The notes beneath the pieces are model-generated. The model was not told where the DNA came from, ran no database searches, and was given only the letters and a program-made list of their open reading frames with translations. From Halopenitus sp041821145 (GTDB lineage Archaea; Halobacteriota; Halobacteria; Halobacteriales; Haloferacaceae), in assembly GCF_041821145.1 (NCBI RefSeq), contig NZ_JBGUBC010000012.1, positions 1 to 64,000 on the forward strand: a stretch of DNA of 64,000 nucleotides, written 5' to 3'. Numbering within the stretch: the stretch's first letter is position 1; every line of letters begins with the position of its first letter. Positions 52,270-61,616 of this stretch are shown piece by piece. The position numbers and the translations under genes were made by a program.

Positions 52270-53610
52270 ATGCTCATCACCGGCGGGACGCTCGCGGACG
52301 GGCGCGTTCGGGACGTCCGTATCGACGGGGAGACGATCGCCGCGGTCGAATCCGATCTCGTTCCCGCGGACGACGAACGCGTTATCGATGCCCGAGGCAA
52401 ACACCTGCTCCCCGGCGCGATCGACGTTCACGTCCACTTTCGTGAGCCCGGCGGATCGCACAAGGAGACCTGGGAAACCGGATCGCAGTCGGCCGCGGCC
52501 GGCGGCGTGACGACCGTCGTCGACCAACCGAACACCGATCCGCCGACCGTCGACGGTGAAACCTTCGATGCCAAAGCCGCACTCGCGGCCGCTGACTCGG
52601 TCGTCGACTACGGGATCAATGGGGGCGTCGTCGACACGTGGGATCCCGAACGCCTCCTCGATCGACCGCTTTTTGCGCTCGGTGAGGTCTTCCTGGCTGA
52701 CTCGACCGGGGAGATGGGCATCGAGATGGACCTCTTCGAGGACGCTCTCGCGCGGGCGACGGCCGCGAACGTGCCCGTGACGGTCCACGCGGAGGACGCG
52801 AGCCTGTTCGACCCGGACGCACTTGACGGGGACCTCGGCGGCGTCGGCCGTCAGGCTCGAAGCGATCGCTGGTCCGCGTTTCGAACGCCGGAGGCGGAAG
52901 CGGCGGCCGTCGAGCGGGCCGTCGCGGCCGGCGAGGACGTTGACGGCCGGATCCACGTCGCTCACACCTCGACGCCGGAGGGGATCGATGCGACCGTGGG
53001 AACGACGGCGACCTGTGAGGTTACGCCCCATCACCTGTTCCTCTCTACGGACGACTGCGATCGACTCGGAACGTTCGGTCGAATGAATCCGCCGCTTCGC
53101 GATCCCGACCGACGAGCGGCCGTTTTCGAGCGGCTCCGCGACGGCCACGTCGACGTCGTCGCGACCGACCACGCTCCACACGCCGCCATGGAGAAGCGGC
53201 GAACGCTCACGGACGCCCCAAGCGGCGTTCCCGGTGTGGAGACGATGGTCCCCCTGCTGTTGGAGGCCGTTCGACGGGACGAACTCACGCTCGAACGCGT
53301 CCGGGACGTCACGGCGAGAAATCCCGCGTCGATCTTCGGGCTCGCTCGGAAGGGTGCGATCGAGCCCGGTCGGGATGCGGACCTCGTTCTCGTCGACCTT
53401 GAGGACCCGCGCGAGATCGAGGCGGCTGCACTCCACTCGAAGTGCGGATGGACGCCCTTCGAGGGGCGATCGGGAGTGTTCCCCGAGACCACGATCGTTC
53501 GCGGCCGCCTCGCCTACGAGCGCGATCCGGTGACGGGTGTGGAGTCGTTTGGTGACCCTCTCGGTGAAAACGTTCGCGTGGCTGTTCCGTTCGACAGTGA
53601 CGATGGCTGA
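52270..53610 (+). CDS. pyrC: Dihydroorotase
   Basis: 446 residues. Amidohydrolase metal site DVHVHFREPGGSHKETWETG (H-x-H, then R and the family's carboxylated residue region), VHAEDASLFD, HVAHTSTPEG, and VATDHAPHAAMEK (the final metal aspartate). The enzyme cyclises carbamoyl aspartate to dihydroorotate in pyrimidine synthesis. Length and motifs fit the haloarchaeal PyrC (type I). carA, which supplies carbamoyl phosphate, is encoded about 5 kb away. Confidence 0.93.
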   Translation: MLITGGTLADGRVRDVRIDGETIAAVESDLVPADDERVIDARGKHLLPGAIDVHVHFREPGGSHKETWETGSQSAAAGGVTTVVDQPNTDPPTVDGETFDAKAALAAADSVVDYGINGGVVDTWDPERLLDRPLFALGEVFLADSTGEMGIEMDLFEDALARATAANVPVTVHAEDASLFDPDALDGDLGGVGRQARSDRWSAFRTPEAEAAAVERAVAAGEDVDGRIHVAHTSTPEGIDATVGTTATCEVTPHHLFLSTDDCDRLGTFGRMNPPLRDPDRRAAVFERLRDGHVDVVATDHAPHAAMEKRRTLTDAPSGVPGVETMVPLLLEAVRRDELTLERVRDVTARNPASIFGLARKGAIEPGRDADLVLVDLEDPREIEAAALHSKCGWTPFEGRSGVFPETTIVRGRLAYERDPVTGVESFGDPLGENVRVAVPFDSDDG

Positions 53611-53674
53611 TCCGTTCGACAGTGACGATCGTCTGGTCGATCGACGGTGATCGCTGCCGGGGGTCCCGACACTA

Positions 53675-53683
53675 TTTAATACC
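53675..53683 (+). promoter_or_regulatory. TATA box of the aIF1 gene
   Basis: TATTTAATA centred about 28-30 bases before the ATG at 53708. Confidence 0.65.
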
Positions 53684-53707
53684 GGCGTCCAGTAGGTTCG
53701 AATTGTA

Positions 53708-54001
53708 ATGTCGGAAGTCTGCTCGACGTGCGGGCTGCCTCAGGAACTCTGCGTCTGTGAAGACGTCGCCAAGGAGTCCCAGCAGATCAGCATCCGCATC
53801 GACGAGCGAAGGTACGGTAAGGAGGTAACGGTCATCGAGGGATTCGACCCCAAGGACGTCGATCTCGACTCGCTATCGTCGGATCTGAAATCCAAGTTCG
53901 CCTGTGGCGGCACCGTCGAGGATGGCGCCATCGAGCTACAGGGCAACCACTCCGGGCGCGTCGAGGAGTTCCTCCGCGAGAAGGGGTTCAACGTCGCGTG
54001 A
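53708..54001 (+). CDS. Translation initiation factor aIF1 (SUI1)
   Basis: 97 residues, the SUI1 size. A four-cysteine N-terminus (CSTCGLPQELCVC) typical of archaeal aIF1 is followed by ISIRIDERRYGKEVTVIEGF and the SUI1 core LKSKFACGGTVEDGAIELQG with NHSGRVEEFL. aIF1 binds the small ribosomal subunit and helps start-codon selection. It has its own promoter. Confidence 0.93.
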   Translation: MSEVCSTCGLPQELCVCEDVAKESQQISIRIDERRYGKEVTVIEGFDPKDVDLDSLSSDLKSKFACGGTVEDGAIELQGNHSGRVEEFLREKGFNVA

Positions 54002-54246
54002 CTGACGCCTGATTCCGCCGTCGAGCCGTCTTTTCGCCTGCGATCGATCCGTGAGCTGCGCCGCCGATCATACGGTTTGAACGACTCGGTTCGATCGACG
54101 GTCGATCTAGCGGGCGATCGGACGCGATTTTTCGTCGTCGGCTCCCCTCCGCTGAATCGCTCCCGTTGGCTCTCCTAGTCGAATCGCTTCCGTCGAATTC
54201 CTCGGACGGCCGGCTGATCGAGCGACTGCTCGATGGAGACGAGCGG

Positions 54247-54879
54247 CTACGCCTCGATCGAGGTCTCGGGGTCGTCCGTCTCCGAATCGGTGTCGTCACC
54301 GTCCGCTTCGTCGAGATCTTCGAGCGCGGAGAGCGCAGCCGCGCGGTACGTCTCGGGATCGAGATCGTAGTGTTCACGCGCCATCCGTGCGTATTCGTTG
54401 CCCTCGTCCTCGAAGCGGGCGACGCGTTCTATGGTTCGTTCCGCAGTTTCGGCGACCCAACGATCACGGACCGCGGCGTCCACGCGAGTGATCGACTCCG
54501 GTCGGACCGAGACGTTGATCGACCCGTCGTCAGTCTCGTAGGCGCGGGGTTTGCCGACCACGGCGACGTACGCCGGCGGCTCGAGATCGCGGAGCGTGCT
54601 CGCGGCTTCGGGTTGATACTGGCCGGCGTAAACGAAGAACGTCCCCGTCGGATCGACGATCCGGCCGCGCCAGTATTCGTTATCCTCGCCCACGTCGTCC
54701 TTCTCCGTGACCGTGCCGACGAGGAACACTCGGTTCGCGGACTCCCCGGTGGGAAGCAGCGAATAGACGGGCGCGCGCTCGTCGTCGGATTCTTTGAACG
54801 TGTAGCCGGCGTCGTTGAACTCCGTGGCGAAGACGCGCCGGGCGACCTCTCGGGTCGGGGTGGATTCTCGTTGGCTCAT
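54247..54879 (-). CDS. RPA-associated OB-fold protein (RpaP3-like)
   Basis: 210 residues. REVARRVFATEFNDAGYTFK, YSLLPTGESANRVFLVGTVT, RGRIVDPTGTFFVYAGQYQP and VAVVGKPRAYETDDGSINVS form one OB fold, followed by a helical, acidic tail. It matches the haloarchaeal RPA-associated protein encoded directly after rpa3. The start is 1 base after the rpa3 stop, so they form an operon. It probably works with RPA3 on single-stranded DNA in repair. Confidence 0.88.
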   Translation of the reverse strand: MSQRESTPTREVARRVFATEFNDAGYTFKESDDERAPVYSLLPTGESANRVFLVGTVTEKDDVGEDNEYWRGRIVDPTGTFFVYAGQYQPEAASTLRDLEPPAYVAVVGKPRAYETDDGSINVSVRPESITRVDAAVRDRWVAETAERTIERVARFEDEGNEYARMAREHYDLDPETYRAAALSALEDLDEADGDDTDSETDDPETSIEA

Positions 54880-54880
54880 C

Positions 54881-55807
54881 TCAGATCGACCTCGCGTTGA
54901 TCAGCGCACCTTCAACGTCGACGGCTCCGGGCTCTTCCGTCTCGTTCGCGAGTACGTACCGGCCAAGCGTTGGACCCGTGACCTGGTAGTAGCGACCGAG
55001 GATCCCCTCGGACATCTCGTCGGCGACGACGCTCGTATCGAGCGCGTCCATCGCCAGCTGTTTGGCCTCCTCTAAGTCCATTCCGGTCAACTCCTCGGTG
55101 GCCTCCCGATCGAAGATGACCTCGTGGACCTCCCGACCGTCGTCGAGGACGCCCTTGATGCGGAGGTCGAACTCGCCGTCGACCTTCCCGTGTTCGCTAC
55201 AGCGGCCATTCTGGAGCACCCGCGTACAGTCCTCCTCGGGACACCGCTTTATCAGTCCGGACCCGGACTGGACGTCGACGAGGGCTCCCTCGACCGTCTC
55301 TGCGTTGTCGCCGACCTCGATCTCCTCGTCGATCTCGGTGATAGCGGTCGTCCGGTTGAGCTTCACCGAATAACGCCCCTCGTATTCGTCGGTCACGACG
55401 TTCGAGAGTTCGTAGGCCTGTTCCTCCTCGAGCAGTGGCAGATCGGAGGTCTCGAAGGCCGTGAACTTGATCGTCCCCGACTCGTCGCCAAGCAGGCCGA
55501 CCTGGGCGACGGCGTCGCTTCTCGGCTCCCACAGATCGACGACGCTCACCCGCAGGTCGACCCACTGTTCGTCCTCGTTGATCTCGTTCACCTCGACGCG
55601 TTCGCTTCCTCCCCGTCCGAGCTCGTCGCGTTCGAGGCCGGCCTCGTCCAGGTAGTCGTTGGTGATGCTCCGTCGTGCCTCCTCGACGGGGACTCGGTAT
55701 TCGGTGACGAGGTTCTCCAGTCGGGCCTCGATCTCATCGACATCCGGGTCGAGATGGTCCGAGAACTGTTCTGCTATTGCTTCCGCGTGGTCTCGAAGTT
55801 CCGTCAT
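54881..55807 (-). CDS. Replication protein A (RPA3-type single-stranded DNA-binding protein)
   Basis: 308 residues, close to the usual haloarchaeal RPA3. An N-terminal helical segment (MTELRDHAEAIAEQFSDHLD) is followed by two OB-fold modules (VDLRVSVVDLWEPRSDAVAQ, then after the zinc finger FDLRIKGVLDDGREVHEVIF). The zinc-binding CPEEDCTRVLQNGRCSEHG sits between them. It coats single-stranded DNA in replication and repair, together with the partner encoded downstream. I used the ATG at 55807; the frame upstream is Arg/Pro-rich and not coding-like. Confidence 0.9.
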   Translation of the reverse strand: MTELRDHAEAIAEQFSDHLDPDVDEIEARLENLVTEYRVPVEEARRSITNDYLDEAGLERDELGRGGSERVEVNEINEDEQWVDLRVSVVDLWEPRSDAVAQVGLLGDESGTIKFTAFETSDLPLLEEEQAYELSNVVTDEYEGRYSVKLNRTTAITEIDEEIEVGDNAETVEGALVDVQSGSGLIKRCPEEDCTRVLQNGRCSEHGKVDGEFDLRIKGVLDDGREVHEVIFDREATEELTGMDLEEAKQLAMDALDTSVVADEMSEGILGRYYQVTGPTLGRYVLANETEEPGAVDVEGALINARSI

Positions 55808-56043
55808 GGTTGTTGCCTCCGGCGTGTTTTCAAATGGGAGGCGTAGGCTCCTTGGTGCGTCATCGTGTAAAAAGTTCCGTAGCTGCAGTGAAAGTGAACG
55901 ATCGGCGGATGACGTCGGGTCTCGCTGCCGTGCGTGTGACGATCGTCGGACGCACGCGGGCTGCGTTTCGAGTGGAGATGGACACCGATCGAGAAGGGAG
56001 CGACAACGAAGGGTAGTTGGGGGTCGCCCTCGACCGTTCAGGT

Positions 56044-57558
56044 ATGCGAACAGCACTCGTGGTATTGGACGGGTGGGGGATCGGCGACCACGACCGTCGA
56101 AACGCGGTCGAGGCGGCCCACACCCCGACGTTCGAGGGGATATCGGCGCAGGGTGCATACGGCGAACTGACCGTTCACGGACGGCGGGTCGGACTGCCGG
56201 AGGGACAGATGGGCAACTCCGAGGTCGGCCACCTCAACATCGGCGCGGGGCGGGTGGTGAAACAGGCCTACACTCGGATCGCCGATGCGATCGCCGCCGG
56301 CGAACTCGACGACAACGAGGCGATACAGGAGGCATTTTCGTACGCGGACGAACACGATGGCCGGGTCCACTTCATGGGGCTCGTCTCCGATGGCGGAGTT
56401 CATTCGGACATCGAGCACCTGAAGGCGCTGATCGAACTCGCGGCCGAGGCGGGTGTCCCCGCGACTACTCACGCATTCACCGACGGGCGCGACACCGCCC
56501 CGGAGATCGCGGAGACGTTCCTCGCGGATATTGCCGAACACGTCGCGGCGGTCGGGACCGGCGACGTGGCCACCGTGACCGGGCGATACCACGCGATGGA
56601 CCGTGACGGAAACTGGGAGCGGACGCGGAAGGCCTACGAGGCGATCGTGAACCGCCAGGCTTCCTACACGGCGGAGTCGGCCGTCGAAGCCGTCGAGCGT
56701 GCTCACGCCCGCGGCGAGACGGACGAGTTCATCGAACCGACGTTGGTGGCGGATGAGCCGGCGCTCACGGACGGCGACGCGGTCGTCTTCTTCAACTTTC
56801 GGGCCGATCGTGCTCGCCAGCTCGTCCGGCTGCTCACCGACACCGAGCCGGTGTGGTCGTTCGATCTCGATCAGCCCGAGATCCGGATGGTGACGATGAC
56901 CGAATACGACGAGACGTTCCCGTTCCCGGTCGCGTTTCCGCCCGAGATCCCCGAGGACACGCTCGGAGAGGTGGTCGCCGATGCCGGGCTCCGTCAACTT
57001 CGGATCGCCGAATCCGAGAAGTACGCCCACGTCACCTACTTTCTCAACGGCGGCCGCGAAGTGAAGTTCCCCGGCGAGATCCGGACGATCGTCGAGAGTC
57101 CCGACGTGGCCACCTACGATCGCCGGCCCGAGATGTCGGCCCGGGAAGTTACCGACGAAGCGGTCTCGAGGATTCGGACGGATGACCCGGATCTGGTCGT
57201 GCTCAACTACGCCAATCCCGACATGGTCGGACACACCGGCGACTTCGAGGCCGCGATCCAGGCCGTCGAGACGGTCGACCACCAACTCGATCGGCTACTC
57301 GCCACGGTCGCGGACGCCGGCGGACACGCGCTCGTGACCGCCGACCACGGCAATGCGGATGACATGGGTACCGAGGAGGAGCCACATACTGCCCACACGT
57401 ACAATCCGGTTCCGTTCGTCTATCTCTCGTCCGCGGGTGACGACGGCGGACGATCGATTCGCGACGACGGGTCGCTTTGTGACGTGGCACCGACGGTCCT
57501 CCAGTCGATGGGGATCGAATGCCCCGACGCGATGACCGGTGAATCGCTACTCGAGTGA
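56044..57558 (+). CDS. gpmI: 2,3-Bisphosphoglycerate-independent phosphoglycerate mutase
   Basis: 504 residues. The alkaline-phosphatase superfamily metal motif LDGWGIGDHD opens the protein; the phosphoserine is in MGNSEVGHLNIGAGR; substrate contacts include FTDGRDTAP and GRYHAMDRDGNW; the second metal site is VTADHGNADDMGTEEEPHTA. It interconverts 3- and 2-phosphoglycerate in glycolysis/gluconeogenesis with manganese. Complete. Confidence 0.94.
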   Translation: MRTALVVLDGWGIGDHDRRNAVEAAHTPTFEGISAQGAYGELTVHGRRVGLPEGQMGNSEVGHLNIGAGRVVKQAYTRIADAIAAGELDDNEAIQEAFSYADEHDGRVHFMGLVSDGGVHSDIEHLKALIELAAEAGVPATTHAFTDGRDTAPEIAETFLADIAEHVAAVGTGDVATVTGRYHAMDRDGNWERTRKAYEAIVNRQASYTAESAVEAVERAHARGETDEFIEPTLVADEPALTDGDAVVFFNFRADRARQLVRLLTDTEPVWSFDLDQPEIRMVTMTEYDETFPFPVAFPPEIPEDTLGEVVADAGLRQLRIAESEKYAHVTYFLNGGREVKFPGEIRTIVESPDVATYDRRPEMSAREVTDEAVSRIRTDDPDLVVLNYANPDMVGHTGDFEAAIQAVETVDHQLDRLLATVADAGGHALVTADHGNADDMGTEEEPHTAHTYNPVPFVYLSSAGDDGGRSIRDDGSLCDVAPTVLQSMGIECPDAMTGESLLE

Positions 57559-57562
57559 CGTG

Positions 57563-58180
57563 CTATTCCGAGAAGTCGCGTCGCATCGCGATCTCGAACC
57601 AGGGACATAGACGGAGCTGACGGTACCACTTGGGATGTTCGTGCAAGTGGTCATAGTCGACCCAGAGCATTCCGCCGATCTCCGTTTCGTCCGGATCGAG
57701 ACTGACGTCGTTGAGGGTAACTTTCAGGACCGCACAGACTTCCCATTCGACGCCGGCGTTCGTGTAGTAGCGCTTGTACTCGAATTTGTCCGTCACTCGG
57801 AGGTCCTGATACTGGTCGGGCGTGATCCCGAGTTCCTCCTTGAGCCGCAATCTCGTCGCCTCCGTTTGGGTTTGTCCCTCGACGGGATGGGAGGCGACCG
57901 TCCCGTCCCAGTGGGTGTCCCAGAGCCGCTTGTCCGGCGCACGCTGTGCCAAAAGGAGCTTGCCGTCGCCGTCGAAGACGAGGCACGTAAACGCTCGATG
58001 GCGGATCCCGTCGCCAGTGTGGGCATCCAGGCGGTTGACCGTTCCCTGGGCGGTGTCGTCGGGATCGACGGCGATGACGTCCTGGCTCGCGTTCTCGTGA
58101 TCGGCCGCGTCCGTCGCCGTCGTCCCCGACTCGCCACCGTCGGCGACCGGACGACGATCGGCCGCGTCGTCTGCGTTCAT
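57563..58180 (-). CDS. idi: Isopentenyl-diphosphate isomerase, type 1
   Basis: 205 residues. Nudix-fold idi: HRAFTCLVFDGDGKLLLAQR, WDTHWDGTVASHPVEGQTQT, and the Nudix-like LRLKEELGITPDQYQ. Usual catalytic cysteine positions differ: the first (C in the TxxCxH region of bacterial idi) is replaced in WDGTVASHP, but the tail CPWF is near the expected region. It interconverts IPP and DMAPP for isoprenoid (membrane-lipid) synthesis. The start ATG at 58180 is followed by an acidic extension. Convergent with gpmI (5 bases apart). Confidence 0.82.
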   Translation of the reverse strand: MNADDAADRRPVADGGESGTTATDAADHENASQDVIAVDPDDTAQGTVNRLDAHTGDGIRHRAFTCLVFDGDGKLLLAQRAPDKRLWDTHWDGTVASHPVEGQTQTEATRLRLKEELGITPDQYQDLRVTDKFEYKRYYTNAGVEWEVCAVLKVTLNDVSLDPDETEIGGMLWVDYDHLHEHPKWYRQLRLCPWFEIAMRRDFSE

Positions 58181-58266
58181 ACGATATGGGATGGTGAGCC
58201 TCCCTAATAAGAATTCGATCGATTCGGATCGGACCTGCCGGCCGATCCCACCGGGCGATCGTGGGC

Positions 58267-58680
58267 TCACCCGAGCCGTTCGTCGAGGATCAGACGTGTC
58301 TTCGTCGATTTGACGTCGTCCAGCTCGCGTGCGTCCGTGATCAACTCGTTGACGGCGCCCGTATCGACGCAGTCGACGACGAGCACGATGTCGTCTTCAC
58401 CCGAGACCTGCCAGACGAAATCGACCTCCTCCCAGTCGGCCATCCGCTCGCTGACGGCGCTCGTGTCGACGTTCACCTCGACGGAGATCTCGATCATCGC
58501 CTTCACGTTCCCGGTCCGGGTAGTCACGGTAAATCGTTCGATGACTCCCGACTCGCTCATCCGTTCGACCCGATTTCTGACGGTCCCCTCCGAGGTGCCG
58601 ACCCGATCCGCGATCTCGGTATACGGGGTGCGGGCGTCACGGCGAAGCACGCCGAGGATCTCTCGATCGAGTTCGTCCAT
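58267..58680 (-). CDS. Lrp/AsnC-family regulator
   Basis: 137 residues from the ATG at 58680 (MDELDREILGVLRRDARTPY). The HTH is at about 17-55 (TEIADRVGTSEGTVRNRVER), followed by the RAM ligand-binding domain (KAMIEISVEVNVDTSAVSER). The start is chosen because a TATATG element centred near 58707 lies 27 bases upstream, giving a leaderless mRNA; a longer form from 58704 is possible. A perfect 15-bp palindrome overlaps the promoter region, consistent with self-regulation. It is divergent from carA, which it may also control. Confidence 0.9.
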   Translation of the reverse strand: MDELDREILGVLRRDARTPYTEIADRVGTSEGTVRNRVERMSESGVIERFTVTTRTGNVKAMIEISVEVNVDTSAVSERMADWEEVDFVWQVSGEDDIVLVVDCVDTGAVNELITDARELDDVKSTKTRLILDERLG

Positions 58681-58711
58681 GTCGACCCGTGGAGCCGGGG
58701 CCATATACTGA

Positions 58712-58726
58712 TTACGAATTTCGTAA
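58712..58726. promoter_or_regulatory. Palindromic operator between lrp and carA
   Basis: TTACGAA-T-TTCGTAA: perfect 7-base arms with one central base. It lies just upstream of the lrp TATA and 20-35 bases upstream of the carA TATA (CTTATTAG, 58746-58753). Lrp/AsnC proteins bind such 13-15-bp palindromes. An imperfect variant (TACGTTTCTCGTAA, 58763-58776) lies just before the carA ATG. Confidence 0.65.
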
Positions 58727-58745
58727 CTCAACTACGAACGACGCA

Positions 58746-58753
58746 CTTATTAG
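58746..58753 (+). promoter_or_regulatory. TATA box of carA
   Basis: CTTATTAG centred about 27 bases before the ATG at 58777, implying a leaderless carA mRNA. Confidence 0.6.
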
Positions 58754-58776
58754 GGTAGCTCCGTACGTTTCTCGTA

Positions 58777-59850
58777 ATGTCGGACGCCTATATCGCGCTG
58801 GCTGACGGACGCGTGCTCGAGGCGCGCGCCCGCGCTCCGGGGCGTACACGTGGTGAATTGGTCTTTACGACCGCCTACACCGGGTACGAGGAATCGTTGA
58901 CTGACCCGTCCTATGCCGAACAGGTTCTCACCTTCTCTTACCCCCTGATCGGCAATTACGGCGTCCGGTCCGAGCGGTTCGAATCGGAAACCGTCCAGCC
59001 GCGCGCGGCGATCGCCCGCGAGTTCACCGACGACGTCGCCGAGTGGCTCGCCGATGAGGGAATTCCGGCGATCGACCATCTCGATACGCGCGAACTCGTC
59101 ACGACCGTCCGTGAGGAAGGTGCAATGGCCTGCGGGATCGCCGCCGGCGAGGACGTTACTCCCGAGGACGCAATCGCAGAAATGGAGGCCTGCAAGCCGA
59201 TGAGCGATCACGTCGATATCGGTGCGCAGGTCTCCGTGACCGAGCCGACCCTGCACGAGGGCGACTCGAACGGCGAGGCCGACGTGCGGATCGCGCTTCT
59301 CGATTGTGGCGCGAAGGGTTCGATCATCGACTCGCTCAACGAACGCGGTGCCGACGTCCACGTCCTGCCCTACGACTCCTCTCCCGCGGACGTCGAGACG
59401 GTCGACCCCGACATCCTGTTCGTCTCGAACGGCCCCGGTGACCCGGAGAACTTCGAGGCCGCAAAGGGGATCGTCGACACCTTCGCCGGCGAGATTCCGC
59501 TTGCCGGGATCTGTCTGGGCCAGCAGATCATCGCGAGTGCGCTCGGCGGATCCACGGAGAAGATGACCTTCGGTCACCGTGGGGTCAACCAGCCCGTCCA
59601 GGACCTGCGGACCGATCGCGTCATCATGACGACCCAGAACCATGGGTACACCGTCTCCGATCCGGGGCCACTCGAGGTCACGCAGATCAACGTCAACGAC
59701 GATACCGCCGAGGGTCTCGAAAGCGAGGAGTTCGGCGTTATCACCCGCCAGTACCACCCCGAGGCGAATCCGGGCCCCCACGACTCGCTCGACTTCTTCG
59801 ACGACGTCCTCTCGATGACCGACTCGACCAGCACGGTCGCCGCCGACTGA
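58777..59850 (+). CDS. carA: Carbamoyl-phosphate synthase small (glutaminase) subunit
   Basis: 357 residues. The N-terminal CarA domain has EARARAPGRTRGELVFTTAY, TGYEESLTDPSYAEQVLTFS, YPLIGNYGV. The class I amidotransferase domain has ISNGPGDP-like SNGPGDPENFEA, the catalytic cysteine in LAGICLGQQIIASAL, and the H/E pair in TRQYHPEANPGP. It supplies ammonia for carbamoyl phosphate, used in pyrimidine and arginine synthesis. The large subunit carB is not in the window. It is divergent from an Lrp gene with a shared operator. Confidence 0.94.
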   Translation: MSDAYIALADGRVLEARARAPGRTRGELVFTTAYTGYEESLTDPSYAEQVLTFSYPLIGNYGVRSERFESETVQPRAAIAREFTDDVAEWLADEGIPAIDHLDTRELVTTVREEGAMACGIAAGEDVTPEDAIAEMEACKPMSDHVDIGAQVSVTEPTLHEGDSNGEADVRIALLDCGAKGSIIDSLNERGADVHVLPYDSSPADVETVDPDILFVSNGPGDPENFEAAKGIVDTFAGEIPLAGICLGQQIIASALGGSTEKMTFGHRGVNQPVQDLRTDRVIMTTQNHGYTVSDPGPLEVTQINVNDDTAEGLESEEFGVITRQYHPEANPGPHDSLDFFDDVLSMTDSTSTVAAD

Positions 59851-59952
59851 TCGGCCGTTTCCGCTCCCGCCATCGATCGCCGCGGGCTTCGCTCCGTCGG
59901 CGACCCCGACCCGACCCGAACGCCTATTTTTCCACCCACTCTCACGGGCGGT

Positions 59953-60705
59953 ATGAGCGAACAGGCGGACGCTGACGGAATGCGCGCGCTCGTCGTCGGC
60001 GCGAGCCGCGGCATCGGCCGATCGATCGTCGAGGCGCTGCTGGATCGCGGGGCGTCGGTCGCCATGGCGGCCCGATCGATCGAGGAGCTACGGGACCGTT
60101 CGGCGGCGCTCACGGGAGACACAGTGCCCATCGAGTGTGACGTCCGCGAGACGGACGCCGTCAACCGGGCCGTCGACCGCGCTGCCGACGAGTTCGGCGG
60201 CCTCGACGCCGTCGTCACGACCGTCGGCGTGCTCACTCGCGGGCCGATCACCGACGCGACCGACGAGGACCTCGAGTTCGTCGTCGATACCAACCTGCTC
60301 GGTGGGTTGCGACTGGCGAGAGCCGCGCTCCCCGAACTGGTCGAAACGGACGGATCGTTCGTCTTCGTCTCCTCGGAAGCCGCGACGCGCGGCATCCCGG
60401 AGCTGCCGGCCTACTCTGCGACGAAGGGCGCGATCGACGCGTTGACTCGGCAACTGGCGATCGAATACGCCGATGAGGACGTGACGATCAACGCCGTCGC
60501 ACCGGGCACGACCCGGACGTCGATGAACGAGACGGTCCGACGCGAGGATCCGGAGTGGGAGGAGCGGCGTGCTCGGAATATCCCGCTCGGACGACTCGGT
60601 GCACCCGAGGACGTCGCCGAGACGGTGGCGTTCCTGTTGTCTCCGGATGCCGATTACATCACTGGTGAGGTCATCGCCGTCGACGGCGGCAGTACGGCCG
60701 GGTGA
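59953..60705 (+). CDS. SDR-family oxidoreductase
   Basis: 250 residues. Cofactor motif RALVVGASRGIGRSIVEALL; active site Ser-Tyr-Lys visible as VFVSSEAATRGIPELPAYSA-TKGAIDA; C-terminal substrate/quaternary motif YITGEVIAVDGGSTAG. Classical SDR with FabG-like features, acting on a hydroxyl/keto substrate with NAD(P). The specific substrate cannot be inferred. The neighbours do not define a pathway. Confidence 0.88.
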   Translation: MSEQADADGMRALVVGASRGIGRSIVEALLDRGASVAMAARSIEELRDRSAALTGDTVPIECDVRETDAVNRAVDRAADEFGGLDAVVTTVGVLTRGPITDATDEDLEFVVDTNLLGGLRLARAALPELVETDGSFVFVSSEAATRGIPELPAYSATKGAIDALTRQLAIEYADEDVTINAVAPGTTRTSMNETVRREDPEWEERRARNIPLGRLGAPEDVAETVAFLLSPDADYITGEVIAVDGGSTAG

Positions 60706-60767
60706 GTGTCACGAACGGTTCGTCTGGGCGCCGAATCGCCCGCGATCCGCACCGCGCTATGCGATCC

Positions 60768-61616
60768 TCATCGGAGCCAGGCGGCGACCCTCGCGATCCG
60801 GTGGGCGCCCTGGAGGACACCAACCCGGGCCGTGGAGGCGGCCGTGAACGCCGCCCAGCGCGCCGCGGTCGCGCTCCGGATCGCGCCCGTCTTCGCGTAG
60901 TACCCGGATTTTCGTCCCGCGGCGATCGCATAATGTCTCGCCGCCATCGGAACGGGTGCGCGCTTACCCGAGACGCTCGTCGTTCCCCCCCGGATCGCCT
61001 CAAGGACGTCCGTGGGATCCACCGTGGCGAGTGATTCTCCGTTCTCGATCTCGACCTCGGTGAAGGCCCGACCGACATACTCGAGGGTGTGCGCGTCGCT
61101 TGCGGCCACTCCGGGAAGCGCGTGCTCGCCGGCGAACCGACGGCCCTTGCGGTTTCGATAGCCCGTGAATAGCCACGCGTTGAATACCTCGATCGCATCC
61201 ACGCCACTCGGCCGTCCGTCGGCGTCCGATCCGGTCGGGATATCTCGCTGGCGGACGCCGTGTCGCGATCGCTGGAAGGGGTGCGGGACGATCGCCACGC
61301 CGCCGTGGTCGTGGATCCACTCGACCGTCTCCTCGTAGGAGACCCGATGTGGTGGCATCGACTCGACGCCGATCGCAAGCAGGTGGCCGTGGGCCGTCGA
61401 GACCTCCACGCCGGGGATGCCGATCAGGCCGTACTCGGCGGCGATCTCGGCGGCGCGAACCGATTCGGAGAGCACGTCGTGATCGGTGATCACCACGCCG
61501 TCGAGTCCGATGTCCGCGGCGTGTTCGAGGATCAACTCGATCGGCTCGTGACCGTCGTAGGACGCCGCGGAGTGGACGTGCGGATCGATCCGGACGGTAA
61601 CGCTCTCGTTCGACAC
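60768..61616 (-). CDS. PHP-domain phosphoesterase-like protein
   Basis: 282 residues, GTG start at 61616. PHP metal motifs: RIDPHVHSAASYDGHEPIEL (HxH), VVITDHDVLSES, GIPGVEVSTAHGHLLAIGV, and later histidines VIVPHPF-like AIVPHPFQRSRHG and VAASDAHTLEYVG. The domain hydrolyses phosphate esters with di- or trinuclear metal. The last 60 residues are Ala/Arg-rich. The promoter is a TATATAAA-like box near 61637-61645. Function in the cell unknown. Confidence 0.85.
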   Translation of the reverse strand: MSNESVTVRIDPHVHSAASYDGHEPIELILEHAADIGLDGVVITDHDVLSESVRAAEIAAEYGLIGIPGVEVSTAHGHLLAIGVESMPPHRVSYEETVEWIHDHGGVAIVPHPFQRSRHGVRQRDIPTGSDADGRPSGVDAIEVFNAWLFTGYRNRKGRRFAGEHALPGVAASDAHTLEYVGRAFTEVEIENGESLATVDPTDVLEAIRGGTTSVSGKRAPVPMAARHYAIAAGRKSGYYAKTGAIRSATAARWAAFTAASTARVGVLQGAHRIARVAAWLR

